DNA of 64,000 nucleotides from Nocardioides silvaticus. GTDB lineage: Bacteria; Actinomycetota; Actinomycetes; Propionibacteriales; Nocardioidaceae. The translations under genes were made by a program, and so were the position numbers. The notes beneath the pieces are model-generated. The model had not been told where the DNA came from, made no database searches, and saw nothing but the letters and a program-made list of their open reading frames with translations. The stretch covers positions 270,655 to 334,654 of the forward strand of contig NZ_QGDD01000005.1 of the NCBI RefSeq assembly GCF_003160695.1. Direction: 5' to 3'. Positions 1 to 8,752 of this stretch are shown in pieces (within the stretch, counting starts at the first letter, position 1; the number at the start of each line of letters is the position of its first letter).

Positions 1-225
1 GGCGCTCTCCGCCAGGTCCAGGTTGGCCTGGTTGTCGAGGGATTTGCGCTCCGCGGCACTTTCTGCGGGCGCGTCCTGGGCCGCGTCCGCGTCGCCGGCG
101 TTTCGTGCGTCGCCACCTTCGTCGTCACCACCGCCCGCCGCGCAGGCGCCGACGACGAGCACGAGCACGAACCCGACGAGCGCGAGGAGGAGCAGGGACG
201 GGCGGCGGCGGTCTCCAGGCCTCAT
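1..225 (-). CDS. Secreted lipoprotein, N-terminal part only (runs off left edge)
   Basis: The 75 visible codons begin at an ATG at 225. After a basic N-terminus (MRPGDRRRPS) comes a run of Leu/Val and a lipobox VGAC, so the protein should be exported and lipid-anchored at Cys29. The following segment is low-complexity and rich in Gly, Asp and Ala, then turns polar (ERKSLDNQAN). The rest lies outside the window, so the function is not visible. Lipoproteins with this layout often carry a DUF4349 domain in actinobacteria, but that is only a guess. It lies 35 bp downstream of the MocR-type regulator on the same strand. Confidence 0.6.
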   Translation of the reverse strand, partial: MRPGDRRRPSLLLLALVGFVLVLVVGACAAGGGDDEGGDARNAGDADAAQDAPAESAAERKSLDNQANLDLAESA

Positions 226-260
226 GACCGTACGACGGGCCGGCCCGCCGATCGGTTCCG

Positions 261-1586
261 TCAGCCGGCGCGGGCTGCTGCCGCCAGCGCGGCGGCCACC
301 TCCGGGGCGTCGTCGGGCGAGACCAGCCCGGAGGTGACGCGGACGAACGAGGTCGGACCCGAGGCGACGAACGGCTCGCCCTCGGCGACGCGGATGCCGG
401 AGGCCGAGAGGTGCAGCCGGGCCGCGCGCTCCTCGAGGACGGGCAGCCACATGTTGATGCCGTCGGGCACGGGGACGTGCACGTCGAGCTTCTCGAGCTC
501 GGCGACGAGGGTGCGCTGCCGCGCCATGTACTGCCGCCGCGCCTCACCGACCTCGTCGAGCGACTGCGAGGAGGTGAGCAGGTCGAGCAGGATCGTCTGC
601 ACCATGCGCGAGGTCCAGGCCGGACCGAGCATCCGGCGCGCGACGATCCGGTCGATGATCTCCGAGGGCCCGCCCATGGCGGCGATCCGCAGGTCGGGAC
701 CGTGCGACTTCGAGTACGACCGCACGTGCACGACCCGCTCCGGCAGCCAGGACCCGAGGCTCACGTCCGGCGCCACCGAGATGCCGGAGGAGTGGTCGTC
801 CTCGACGATCCACGGCAGCGCGTCGCGGCGCCGCAGCAGCACCCGCACCAGCTGCAGCGCCCGTGGCGCGGTGGTCGAGATGCCGGTCGGGTTGTGCGCC
901 CGCGGCTGCAGCACGACAGCGACCGGGCGCACGTCCAGCGCCCTGCGCAGCGACTCCGGGGTCACGCCCTCCTCGTCGAGGGCGACCGGCACCACCTCGG
1001 CGCCGAGCGCCTCGACCAGGTCGAAGAACGGCGGGAAGCCGGGCGACTCGAGCAACACGCGGTCGCCGTACGACACCACCTGCTCGAGCATCCGGGTGAC
1101 GCCGTCGGTCGCTCCGTCGACGACGGTGATCGACTCCGCCTCGTAGGGCCAGGTGCCGGCGAGCACGTCGCGCAGCTCGGGGAGCACCGGCTCCTCCTGG
1201 TAGGCGAGCACACCGGCGCGCTGGGAGACCCGGTGCAGCGCGGGCCCGAGGTCGGGCAGCAGGGTCGGGTCGGGGGTGCCACGGGAGAGGTCGAGCCGCA
1301 GTCCGTCGGGGCCGGCGCCGACCAGCCCGCGCTGCCGCGGCGAGAGCCAGGGGGTCGGGGTGTCGCGCACGAACGTGCCGGACCGGCCACGCGAGACCAC
1401 CAGCCCCGTACGACGCAGCGCCTGCCACGCTGCCGACACCGTCGCCGGGGACACGCCCAGCTCGGCGGCGACGTCGCGGACGGTCGGGAGCCGGTCGCCG
1501 GGAGCCAGCTCGCCGGCGCGGATGGCGCGACTGAACGCACCGGCGATGCCGCGCGGTGTGGGGTCCTCGATTCCGGCGAGATCCAT
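261..1586 (-). CDS. MocR/GabR-type transcriptional regulator (GntR HTH fused to aminotransferase fold)
   Basis: The 441-residue protein has a GntR-type winged helix at about residues 10-75 (GDRLPTVRDVAAELGVSPAT), joined by a short linker to a class I aminotransferase fold (about 95-440). The PLP-binding residues look intact: Asn232 in HNPTG, Asp263/264 in VEDDHSSG and Lys293 in RSYSKSHG. Family members such as GabR sense an amino-compound aldimine on PLP and control a neighbouring aminotransferase operon. It diverges from the pyrimidine-catabolism operon, which contains an aminotransferase, so beta-alanine or beta-aminoisobutyrate is a reasonable inducer; this is inference. The ATG at 1586 was chosen because the HTH starts soon after; the longer frame upstream would overlap the divergent gene. 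Confidence 0.85.
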   Translation of the reverse strand: MDLAGIEDPTPRGIAGAFSRAIRAGELAPGDRLPTVRDVAAELGVSPATVSAAWQALRRTGLVVSRGRSGTFVRDTPTPWLSPRQRGLVGAGPDGLRLDLSRGTPDPTLLPDLGPALHRVSQRAGVLAYQEEPVLPELRDVLAGTWPYEAESITVVDGATDGVTRMLEQVVSYGDRVLLESPGFPPFFDLVEALGAEVVPVALDEEGVTPESLRRALDVRPVAVVLQPRAHNPTGISTTAPRALQLVRVLLRRRDALPWIVEDDHSSGISVAPDVSLGSWLPERVVHVRSYSKSHGPDLRIAAMGGPSEIIDRIVARRMLGPAWTSRMVQTILLDLLTSSQSLDEVGEARRQYMARQRTLVAELEKLDVHVPVPDGINMWLPVLEERAARLHLSASGIRVAEGEPFVASGPTSFVRVTSGLVSPDDAPEVAAALAAAARAG

Positions 1587-1680
1587 GCCCAACCCTTGAC
1601 AACGAGGAAATCCGAGCGAAATGTTCAACCCGGAAGATAACAGAACTCGGACCCGATCCGACCCCAGCGGAGGTGGACCT
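1587..1680. promoter_or_regulatory. Divergent control region, MocR regulator / pyrimidine operon
   Basis: This 94-bp gap separates the regulator from the catabolic operon. A perfect TTGACA lies at 1596-1601 on the plus strand, but no convincing -10 follows at 17-18 bp. A GGAGG at 1669-1673 lies 7 nt before the TTG start at 1681. The two CAACCC motifs (1590-1595 and 1625-1630) could be half of a MocR-type direct repeat, but this is weak. Confidence 0.35.
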
Positions 1681-2529
1681 TTGACCACGGTGCGCGCGGC
1701 CATCAGCCAGACGACCTGGACCGGCGACAAGGAGTCGATGCTCGACAAGCACGAGCAGTTCGCCCGTGACGCCAAGGACCAGGACGCCCAGGTGATGTGC
1801 TTCCAGGAGCTCTTCTACGGCCCCTACTTCGGGATCACCCAGGACCAGAAGTACTACCGCTTCGCCGAGCCTGCCGACGGCCCGATCGTGCAGCGGTTCG
1901 CGGCGCTGGCCAAGGAGCTCGGCATGGTGATGATCCTCCCGATCTACGAGGAGGAGCAGACCGGCGTCTACTACAACACCACCGTCACGGTCGACGCCGA
2001 CGGCACCATCCTCGGCGCGTACCGCAAGCACCACATCCCGCACCTCGACAAGTTCTGGGAGAAGTTCTACTTCCGGCCCGGCAACCTGGGCTACCCGGTC
2101 TTCGACACCGCGGTCGGCAAGGTCGGCACCTACATCTGCTACGACCGCCACTTCCCGGAGGGTTGGCGCGAGCTGGGCCTGAACGGCGCCCACATCGTCT
2201 TCAACCCCAACGCCACCAAGCCGGGCTTGAGCAACCGGCTGTGGGAGGTCGAGGGTCCGTGCGCCGCGGTCGCCAACGGCTACTTCGTGCTCCAGCCCAA
2301 CCGGGTCGGCCGCGAGGACAACGAGTACGGCGACGAGGCGGTCGACTTCTACGGCACCAGCCAGGTCATCGACCCGCGCGGCAACTTCGTCGGCGACCGC
2401 GGCTCCTCGGAGAAGGAGGAGCTGCTGGTCCGGGACCTCGACATGGACATGGTCCAGCAGATGCGCGACGACTGGCAGTTCTACCGCGACCGCCGGCCGG
2501 ACTCCTACACCGCCATCGCGCGGCCCTGA
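1681..2529 (+). CDS. Nitrilase-superfamily amidohydrolase, probable beta-ureidopropionase
   Basis: The 282-residue cytoplasmic enzyme has the carbon-nitrogen hydrolase triad Glu43 (FQELFYGPYF), Lys116 (YRKHHIP) and Cys153 (YICYDRHFPE). The family hydrolyses N-carbamoyl amino acids to the amino acid, CO2 and ammonia. Placed directly before a dihydropyrimidinase and ahead of a beta-amino acid transaminase, the likely substrate is N-carbamoyl-beta-alanine or its 2-methyl homologue. The start is a TTG at 1681, chosen because GGAGG lies 7 nt upstream and the conserved TVRAAISQ strand follows immediately; an in-frame ATG at 1621 would add an uncharacteristic basic tail. The next gene begins 9 bp after the stop. 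Confidence 0.85.
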   Translation: MTTVRAAISQTTWTGDKESMLDKHEQFARDAKDQDAQVMCFQELFYGPYFGITQDQKYYRFAEPADGPIVQRFAALAKELGMVMILPIYEEEQTGVYYNTTVTVDADGTILGAYRKHHIPHLDKFWEKFYFRPGNLGYPVFDTAVGKVGTYICYDRHFPEGWRELGLNGAHIVFNPNATKPGLSNRLWEVEGPCAAVANGYFVLQPNRVGREDNEYGDEAVDFYGTSQVIDPRGNFVGDRGSSEKEELLVRDLDMDMVQQMRDDWQFYRDRRPDSYTAIARP

Positions 2530-2538
2530 GGAGCGGCG

Positions 2539-3969
2539 ATGAGCACCCTCCTCGTCAAGGGCGGCACCGTCGTCAGCTCGACCGGCCGCACCGTGGCCGA
2601 CGTCCTCGTCGACGGCGAGCAGGTCGTCGCCGTGCTGGCGCCCGGCAGCGACATCGCAGCGAGTGTCACCGCGGACAAGGTCGTCGACGCCACCGGCAAG
2701 TACGTCATCCCGGGCGGCATCGACGCCCACACCCACATGCAGCTGCCGTTCGGCGGCACCGAGGCGAGCGACACGTTCGAGACCGGCACCATCGCCGCGG
2801 CGTGGGGCGGCACCACGTCGATCATCGACTTCGCCGTGCAGAAGTACGGCGAGCGCGTCGAGGACGGGCTGTCCGCCTGGCACGAGAAGGCCCGCGGCAA
2901 CTGCGCGGTCGACTACGGCTTCCACCAGATCATCGGCGGCGTCGACGAGCAGTCGTTGAAGGCGATGGAGACGCTGATCGACGAGGGCATCACGTCGTAC
3001 AAGATGTTCATGGCCTACCCGGGCGTCTTCTACGCCACGGACGACCAGATCCTCCGGGCCATGCAGAAGGCCCGCGAGCTCGGCCTGATGACGATGATGC
3101 ACGCCGAGAACGGCCCGGCCATCGACGTCCTCGCCGAGCAGCTCTACAACGCCGGCAAGACGACGCCGTACTTCCACGGCATCGCGCGCGCCTGGCAGAT
3201 GGAGGAGGAGGCCACCCATCGGGCGATCATGCTGGCCAACCTCACCGAGGCGCCGCTCTACGTCGTGCATGTGAGCGCCAAGCAGGCGGTCGAGCAGCTC
3301 GCCACGGCACGCGACAAGGGCCAGAACGTCTTCGGCGAGACCTGCCCGCAGTACCTCTACCTCTCGCTCGAGGAGCAGCTCGGCGCCACCGGCGACCCGA
3401 CCTGGGGCGAGTTCGAGGGCGCGAAGTGGGTCTGCTCGACGCCGCTGCGGTCGCGGGCCGAGGGCCACCAGGACGCGATGTGGCAGGCGCTGCGCACCAA
3501 CGACCTGCAGATGGTGTCGACCGACCACTGCCCCTTCTGCATGAAGGACCAGAAGGAGCTCGGTCGCGGCGACTTCCGCGCCATCCCCAACGGCATCGGG
3601 TCGATCGAGCACCGGATGGACCTGCTCTACCAGGGCGTGGTCACCGGCGAGATCACGCTCGAGCGCTGGGTCGAGCTGACCTCGACGACGCCGGCGCGGA
3701 TGTTCGGACTCTACGGCCGGAAGGGCGTCATCCAGCCCGGCGCCGACGCCGACATCGTGGTCTACGACCCGAAGGGGCACACCTCGATCGGCGTGGACAA
3801 GACCCACCACATGAACATGGACCACTCCGCCTGGGAGGGCTACGAGATCGACGGTCACGTCGACGTCGTCATCAGCCGCGGGTCCGTGCTGGTCTCGGAC
3901 GGTGAGTTCCACGGGCGTGCCGGCCACGGGCAGTACCTCAAGCGCGGCCTGACCCAGTACCTGACCTGA
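2539..3969 (+). CDS. hydA: Dihydropyrimidinase / D-hydantoinase
   Basis: This 476-residue amidohydrolase opens the ring of dihydrouracil or dihydrothymine (or 5-substituted hydantoins) to the N-carbamoyl-beta-amino acid. All binuclear-metal ligands of the family are visible: His64 and His66 in DAHTHMQ, the carbamylated Lys155 in SYKMFMAYPG, His188 in MHAENG, His244 in VVHVSA and Asp329 in STDHCPF. The length is normal for the family. It is the second gene of the operon and is followed after 10 bp by the LLM oxidoreductase. The ATG is preceded by GAGGAG. Confidence 0.93.
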   Translation: MSTLLVKGGTVVSSTGRTVADVLVDGEQVVAVLAPGSDIAASVTADKVVDATGKYVIPGGIDAHTHMQLPFGGTEASDTFETGTIAAAWGGTTSIIDFAVQKYGERVEDGLSAWHEKARGNCAVDYGFHQIIGGVDEQSLKAMETLIDEGITSYKMFMAYPGVFYATDDQILRAMQKARELGLMTMMHAENGPAIDVLAEQLYNAGKTTPYFHGIARAWQMEEEATHRAIMLANLTEAPLYVVHVSAKQAVEQLATARDKGQNVFGETCPQYLYLSLEEQLGATGDPTWGEFEGAKWVCSTPLRSRAEGHQDAMWQALRTNDLQMVSTDHCPFCMKDQKELGRGDFRAIPNGIGSIEHRMDLLYQGVVTGEITLERWVELTSTTPARMFGLYGRKGVIQPGADADIVVYDPKGHTSIGVDKTHHMNMDHSAWEGYEIDGHVDVVISRGSVLVSDGEFHGRAGHGQYLKRGLTQYLT

Positions 3970-3979
3970 GAGGGATCCC

Positions 3980-5002
3980 ATGGACTTCGGAGTTGTCATC
4001 CAGACGAACCCGCCTGCCTGGCGCACCGTCGGGCTGGCGAAGCAGGCGGAGGAGCACGGGTTCGACTACGTGTGGACCTTCGACTCCCACCTGCTCTGGC
4101 AGGAGCCGTACGTCATCTACAGCCAGATCCTCGCCGAGACCCGGCGGGTCGTCGTCGGGCCGATGGTGACCAACCCGGCGACTCGCGACTGGACGGTGAC
4201 GGCGTCGGTCTTCGCGACGCTCAACGAGATGTACGGCAACCGCACGGTGGTCGGCATCGGCCGCGGCGACTCCGCGGTCCGGACGCTCAACGGCAAGCCG
4301 ACCACGCTCAAGGAGGTCCGCGACGCCACCCACGTGATCCGCGAGCTCGGCAACTGCCGTCCGGTCGAGCACAACGGGTCGACACTCCAGTTCCCCTGGG
4401 CGCGCAGCTCGCAGCTCGAGGTGTGGATCGCGGCCTACGGTCCGTTGGCGCTGAAGACCGCCGGCGAGGCCGGCGACGGGTTCATCCTGCAGCTCGCCGA
4501 CGTCGACGTCGCGAAGTGGATGATCACCCAGGTCCGCAAGGCGGCCGCGGACGCCGGCCGCGACCCCGACGCGCTCACGTTCTGCGTCGCGGCGCCGGCG
4601 TACGTCGGCAGCGAGGACCAGATCGACCACATGCGGGCGCAGACCCGCTGGTTCGGCGGGATGGTCGGCAACCACATCGCCGACATCGTCTCCAAGTACG
4701 GCGAGGACGCCGACTTCCCGACGGTGCTGGTCGACTACATCAAGGGCCGCACCGGCTACGACTACAACACCCACGGCAAGGCCGACAACGACCACGTCGA
4801 CTTCGTGCCGGACGAGATCGTCGACCGGTTCTGCATCCTCGGCACCCCCGAGCAGCACATCGCCAAGCTCGAGGAGCTCAAGGCGATCGGCGTCGACCAG
4901 TTCTCCGTCTACCTCCAGCACGACAACAAGGAGGAGACGATGCGCGTCTACGGCGAGTCGATCATGCCCCACCTCCGCGACCACATCACCGCGAAGGCGT
5001 GA
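3980..5002 (+). CDS. LLM-class (F420-type) oxidoreductase, TIGR03842-like
   Basis: The 340-residue luciferase-like TIM-barrel protein carries the segments typical of the TIGR03842 group: TFDSHLLWQEPYVIYSQIL, VGPMVTNPATRDWTVTAS and VGIGRGDSAVRTLNGKP. Members of this class use coenzyme F420 or FMN to transfer hydride. No substrate is known to me for this subgroup, which is often found beside hydantoinase genes. It sits in the middle of a pyrimidine-degradation operon that has no dihydropyrimidine dehydrogenase, so reduction of the pyrimidine ring is a testable idea but not shown. The ATG follows the hydA stop by 10 bp with AGAGGGAT upstream. Confidence 0.85.
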   Translation: MDFGVVIQTNPPAWRTVGLAKQAEEHGFDYVWTFDSHLLWQEPYVIYSQILAETRRVVVGPMVTNPATRDWTVTASVFATLNEMYGNRTVVGIGRGDSAVRTLNGKPTTLKEVRDATHVIRELGNCRPVEHNGSTLQFPWARSSQLEVWIAAYGPLALKTAGEAGDGFILQLADVDVAKWMITQVRKAAADAGRDPDALTFCVAAPAYVGSEDQIDHMRAQTRWFGGMVGNHIADIVSKYGEDADFPTVLVDYIKGRTGYDYNTHGKADNDHVDFVPDEIVDRFCILGTPEQHIAKLEELKAIGVDQFSVYLQHDNKEETMRVYGESIMPHLRDHITAKA

Positions 5003-5006
5003 CCCC

Positions 5007-5891
5007 TTGGCGCAGATCTGGAACCGCTTCCGTGCGGTGATCCTCGGTGTCCTCGGCGTGGCCGCCGTGGTCGTGACCTGGGACCTCTACAAGGCCCTGG
5101 GACCCGAGGAGGGCGTGCTCGTCGGCGACACGCGGGTGCTGCCGCGCACGACCGACCTCGCGATGCCGCACTCGTGGGAGATGCTGCAGCGGTTCGGCGA
5201 CCCGGTCACCGGCCTCCCGGGTGCCCCCGACGCGTTCGACGCGGTCTTCGACGCCAGCATGTTCTCCCTCGGCCTGGCCGCGCGCGGGTGGGTGATCGGC
5301 GTCGTGGTCGGCCTGGTGCTCGCGCTGGTGATGAGCCGGCTGCGGATCGTCGAGTCCGCGCTGCTGCCGTGGGTGATCCTCAGCCAGACCGTGCCGCTGA
5401 TCGCGATCGCGCCGCTGGTCCGCCGCTGGGGCTCGGAGATCACGATCTTCGGCCACGTGTGGAGCAGCGAGGACTCCGTCGCGGTGATCGCGGCGTACCT
5501 CGCCTTCTTCCCGGTCGCCGTCGGTGCGCTGCGCGGGCTCAAGTCGCCCGATGCGACCCACCTCGACCTGATGCGGGCCTACGGCGTCGGCTGGTGGCGC
5601 TCGCTGGTCACCCTCCGGCTGCCGTCGTCGGTGCCCTACCTCCTGCCGGCCCTCCGGCTCGCGGCCGCCAGCGCCGTCATCGGCGCCGTCGTCGCGGAGG
5701 TGTCCATCGGGCTCAAGGGCGGGCTCGGTCGGATGGTCATCGACTACGCCGTCGCCGCCTCCGGCGACCCGGCCAAGCCCTGGGCCCCGATCTTCGGCGC
5801 GGTCGCCATCGGCCTGGTCTCCGCCGGTGCCATCGGCCTGCTCGGCCTCGTCCTCCGCCCGTTCCGACTGACAGGAGCCAGCAATGGCTGA
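5007..5891 (+). CDS. ABC transporter permease, SsuC/TauC-like
   Basis: This 294-residue inner-membrane protein has about six hydrophobic segments. An N-terminal one is at about 10-28, and the cluster from about 93 onward contains the cytoplasmic EAA-type loop (DLMRAYGVGWWRSLVTLRLP). It matches the nitrate/sulfonate/taurine/pyrimidine-precursor permease family. The TTG at 5007 lies 4 nt after the preceding stop and has no strong ribosome site, so translation is probably coupled. It is the first of two different permeases in this transporter, implying a heterodimeric membrane domain. Its 3' end overlaps the ATPase gene by 8 bp. Confidence 0.85.
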   Translation: MAQIWNRFRAVILGVLGVAAVVVTWDLYKALGPEEGVLVGDTRVLPRTTDLAMPHSWEMLQRFGDPVTGLPGAPDAFDAVFDASMFSLGLAARGWVIGVVVGLVLALVMSRLRIVESALLPWVILSQTVPLIAIAPLVRRWGSEITIFGHVWSSEDSVAVIAAYLAFFPVAVGALRGLKSPDATHLDLMRAYGVGWWRSLVTLRLPSSVPYLLPALRLAAASAVIGAVVAEVSIGLKGGLGRMVIDYAVAASGDPAKPWAPIFGAVAIGLVSAGAIGLLGLVLRPFRLTGASNG

Positions 5892-6705
5892 CCCCGCCAT
5901 CTCGGTGACCGGCGTCGACCGGATCTTCGGCAAGAGCCGCAAGCAGGTGGTCGCGCTGAAGGACGTCGACCTCACGGTCGCGGCCGGCGAGTTCGTGTCG
6001 CTGATCGGGCCCAGCGGCTGCGGCAAGAGCACGCTGCTGCGCCTGGTCGCCGACCTCGACACCCCGACGACGGGGGACATCCGGGTCTTCGGCAAGGTCG
6101 CCCGCCAGGCGCGGCTCGACCAGGACTACGGCATCGCCTTCCAGCAGGCGGGCCTGCTGCCGTGGCGCACCGTCGCCGGCAACATCGAGCTGCCGCTCAA
6201 GCTGCACGGCGCCGACGCCGCCGTACGGAAGAACCGGGTCGCCGAGCTGATCGAGCTGGTCGGTCTCACCGACTTCGCCAAGAGCCACCCCGACCAGCTG
6301 TCGGGCGGCATGCAGCAACGGGTCGCCATCGCCCGGGCGCTCGCGGAGAGCCCCAAGCTGCTGCTGATGGACGAGCCGTTCGGCGCCCTCGACGAGATCA
6401 CCCGCGAGCGGATGCAGAACGAGCTGGTCAAGATCTGCGCCGAGACCGGCGCGGCGGTGCTGTTCGTGACCCACTCGATCCCGGAGGCGGTGTTCCTCTC
6501 CGACCGGGTCGTCGTCATGTCGCCGCGGCCGGGCCGGATCACCGGCATCGTCGACGTCCGCGCCGATGGCCTGGCCGGCGCGCACGACCGCACCGAGCGC
6601 GCCCGCGACGAGGAGGGGTTCTTCCACGCGGTGGCCGAGGTCCGCAGCCTGCTGCATGGGACCCCCGAGACCGCCACTGCCGCGCGCGGGGTGGACAACC
6701 GATGA
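5884..6705 (+). CDS. ABC transporter ATP-binding protein, SsuB/TauB-like
   Basis: The 273-residue ATPase has every motif of the family: Walker A GPSGCGKST, Q-loop FQQAGLLPW, signature LSGGMQQRVAIARA, Walker B LLLMDEPFGALDE and switch His in VTHSIPEA. It should energise uptake with the two flanking permeases and the lipoprotein SBP. The order permease-ATPase-permease-SBP and the overlaps on both sides (8 bp and an ATGA overlap) indicate one transcript with the catabolic genes, so the imported solute is probably a pyrimidine-type or hydantoin-type compound. Confidence 0.92.
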   Translation: MADPAISVTGVDRIFGKSRKQVVALKDVDLTVAAGEFVSLIGPSGCGKSTLLRLVADLDTPTTGDIRVFGKVARQARLDQDYGIAFQQAGLLPWRTVAGNIELPLKLHGADAAVRKNRVAELIELVGLTDFAKSHPDQLSGGMQQRVAIARALAESPKLLLMDEPFGALDEITRERMQNELVKICAETGAAVLFVTHSIPEAVFLSDRVVVMSPRPGRITGIVDVRADGLAGAHDRTERARDEEGFFHAVAEVRSLLHGTPETATAARGVDNR

Positions 6706-7523
6706 CGACCGCCGTCGACCCCGTCGCCGCCGGGCGCGTCACCCGGCCACGGCTCCCGATCACCGACGTCCGGTGGAGCACCGTGGTCGCGCCGCTCGCC
6801 CTGGGGGCGCTGGTGATCGTCGGTTGGGAGCTGCTGGTGAACGCCGCGGACATCAAGCCGTTCGTCCTCCCGGCGCCGAGCGCGATCTGGGAGCAGATCA
6901 CCGGCAACACCGCCAACATCGTCGACGGCTCTGTCGTCACCGGCCGCAACGCGCTCATCGGGATGCTCGGTGGCGCGGTGGTCGGCGTGATCGGCGCGGC
7001 GCTCGCCGGGTCGTTCCGGTTGATCGACCAGATGGCGGCCCCGGTCGTCGCCGCGCTCGCGGTGATCCCGATCGTCGCACTGGCGCCGGTCCTCTACTCG
7101 ATGTTCGGCGCGGCCGTGAACACCGGCCGGATCATCGTGGCCGGCATCTCGGTGGCGGTCCCGGTCTACCTCAACACCCTGCGCGGCATCCGCCAGGTCC
7201 GGGCCGTGCACCGCGACCTGATGACGGCGTACGCCGCCGGCCCGCTGCAGGTGATCCGGGCGGTGACGCTGCCCACCGCCACGCCGTACGTCTTCACCGG
7301 CCTGCGGGTCGCCTCCTCGCTCGCGGTCATCGCCGCGCTGATCGCGGAGTACTTCGGCGGCCCGATCGGCGGTCTCGGGAAGTCGATCACCTCCTCGGCC
7401 GCCAGCAGCAACTACCCCCTCGCGTGGGCCTACGTCTCGGGAGCGATCGTCCTCGGCCTGCTGTTCTACGTGGTCACCCTGCTCGTCGAGCTGTGGTTCT
7501 CACGCCATCACAAACCCGCCTGA
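6702..7523 (+). CDS. ABC transporter permease, second subunit
   Basis: The 273-residue membrane protein is homologous to the first permease but not identical to it. It has a hydrophobic helix at about 28-45, the periplasmic LPAPSAIWEQI segment typical of SsuC-like permeases, and an EAA-type loop (DLMTAYAAGPLQVIRAVTLP). Its ATG overlaps the stop of the ATPase gene (ATGA), so translation is coupled. The likely role is pairing with the product of 5007-5891 in the transmembrane pore. Confidence 0.88.
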   Translation: MTTAVDPVAAGRVTRPRLPITDVRWSTVVAPLALGALVIVGWELLVNAADIKPFVLPAPSAIWEQITGNTANIVDGSVVTGRNALIGMLGGAVVGVIGAALAGSFRLIDQMAAPVVAALAVIPIVALAPVLYSMFGAAVNTGRIIVAGISVAVPVYLNTLRGIRQVRAVHRDLMTAYAAGPLQVIRAVTLPTATPYVFTGLRVASSLAVIAALIAEYFGGPIGGLGKSITSSAASSNYPLAWAYVSGAIVLGLLFYVVTLLVELWFSRHHKPA

Positions 7524-7567
7524 CCCGGTCCCGAGCCACGACCTTGCACAGAAAACAGGAGAAGCAC

Positions 7568-8752
7568 ATGTTGAGATCGCTGAAGCTGGGCGCCGCCGCC
7601 ATGGTGGTCGCCGCGTTCCTGACCGCCTGCGGTGACGACGACGACGGCGGGTCCGAGTCGAACGTCGACGTGCAGCAGAGCGAGGACTGTGCGACCCGCA
7701 CCCAGGAGGCCCGGGACGCGGGTGAGCTCGAGGAGGTCTCGCTCCAGCTCCAGTGGGTGTCGCAGGCGCAGTTCGCCGGCTACTACGCCGCGGTCGCCGA
7801 GTGCTACTACGTCGACGAGGGCCTCGACGTGAACATCGTCGAGGGTGGCGTCGACATCGTGCCGCAGGACGTGCTCGCCTCCGGCGACGTCGACTACGCG
7901 ATCTCGTGGGTGCCGAAGGTGCTCGGTTCGATCGAGCAGGGCGCCGGGATCACCAACGTCGCGCAGATCTTCGAGCGCAGCGCGACGACCCAGATCTCCT
8001 TCAAGGACAAGGACATCGCCGGTCCCGAGGACCTGAAGGGCAAGAACGTCGGCAGCTGGGGCTTCGGCAACGAGTGGGAGCTCTTCGCCGGCATGCAGTC
8101 GGCCGACGTGCAGCTCGAGGACATCAACCTGGTGCAGCAGGCGTTCGACATGAACGCGTTCCTCGCCGGCGACATCGATGCCGCGCAGGCGATGACCTAC
8201 AACGAGTACGCCCAGGTCCTCGAGACCGTGAACCCGGAGACCGGCGAGCTCTACACGCCCGAGGACCTCAACGTCATCAACTGGAACGACGTCGGCACCG
8301 CGATGCTGCAGGACGCCATCTGGGCGACGACCGAGAAGTTGTCCGACCCTGACTACGAGGAGCGGACCGTCAAGTTCATCAAGGCGTCGATCAAGGGCTG
8401 GGCCTTCGTCCGCGACAACCCGGAGGAGGCGGCCGACATCGTGGCCGCGTCCGGCTCGGAGCTCGGCCAGAGCCACCAGCTGTGGATGGCCAACGAGGTC
8501 AACAAGCTGATCTGGCCCTCGACCAACGGCGTCGGCTACATCGACGAGGAGGCGTGGGCGCAGACCGTCGACATCGCGCTCAACACCAAGAACGAGACCG
8601 GCGCCACCATCATCTCCAAGGAGCCGCCGTCGTCCGCCTACACCAACGAGTACGTCGAGCAGGCGCTGGCCGAGCTCGAGGAGGAGGGAGAGGACACGAT
8701 CGGTGCGGACTACGAGCCGATCGAGGTCACCCTTCAGGAAGGTGGCAAGTGA
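7568..8752 (+). CDS. ABC transporter substrate-binding lipoprotein, NMT1/THI5-like
   Basis: The 394-residue precursor has a lipoprotein signal ending in the lipobox LTAC (Cys19), followed by an acidic linker and an NMT1/THI5-type periplasmic binding fold. The segment VSLQLQWVSQAQFAGYYAA is characteristic of SBPs for hydroxymethylpyrimidine-like and related ligands. That ligand class agrees with pyrimidine-degrading neighbours, but specificity is inferred. AGGAG stands 6-7 nt before the ATG. The last codons overlap the GTG start of the aminotransferase. Confidence 0.9.
   Translation: MLRSLKLGAAAMVVAAFLTACGDDDDGGSESNVDVQQSEDCATRTQEARDAGELEEVSLQLQWVSQAQFAGYYAAVAECYYVDEGLDVNIVEGGVDIVPQDVLASGDVDYAISWVPKVLGSIEQGAGITNVAQIFERSATTQISFKDKDIAGPEDLKGKNVGSWGFGNEWELFAGMQSADVQLEDINLVQQAFDMNAFLAGDIDAAQAMTYNEYAQVLETVNPETGELYTPEDLNVINWNDVGTAMLQDAIWATTEKLSDPDYEERTVKFIKASIKGWAFVRDNPEEAADIVAASGSELGQSHQLWMANEVNKLIWPSTNGVGYIDEEAWAQTVDIALNTKNETGATIISKEPPSSAYTNEYVEQALAELEEEGEDTIGADYEPIEVTLQEGGK

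Noticed and set aside
544..4026. Very long minus-strand open frame opposite the pyrimidine genes
   Set aside because: It is an antisense shadow: composition is dominated by Val, Asp, Arg and Gly from inverted high-GC codons, and it covers recognisable enzymes on the plus strand.
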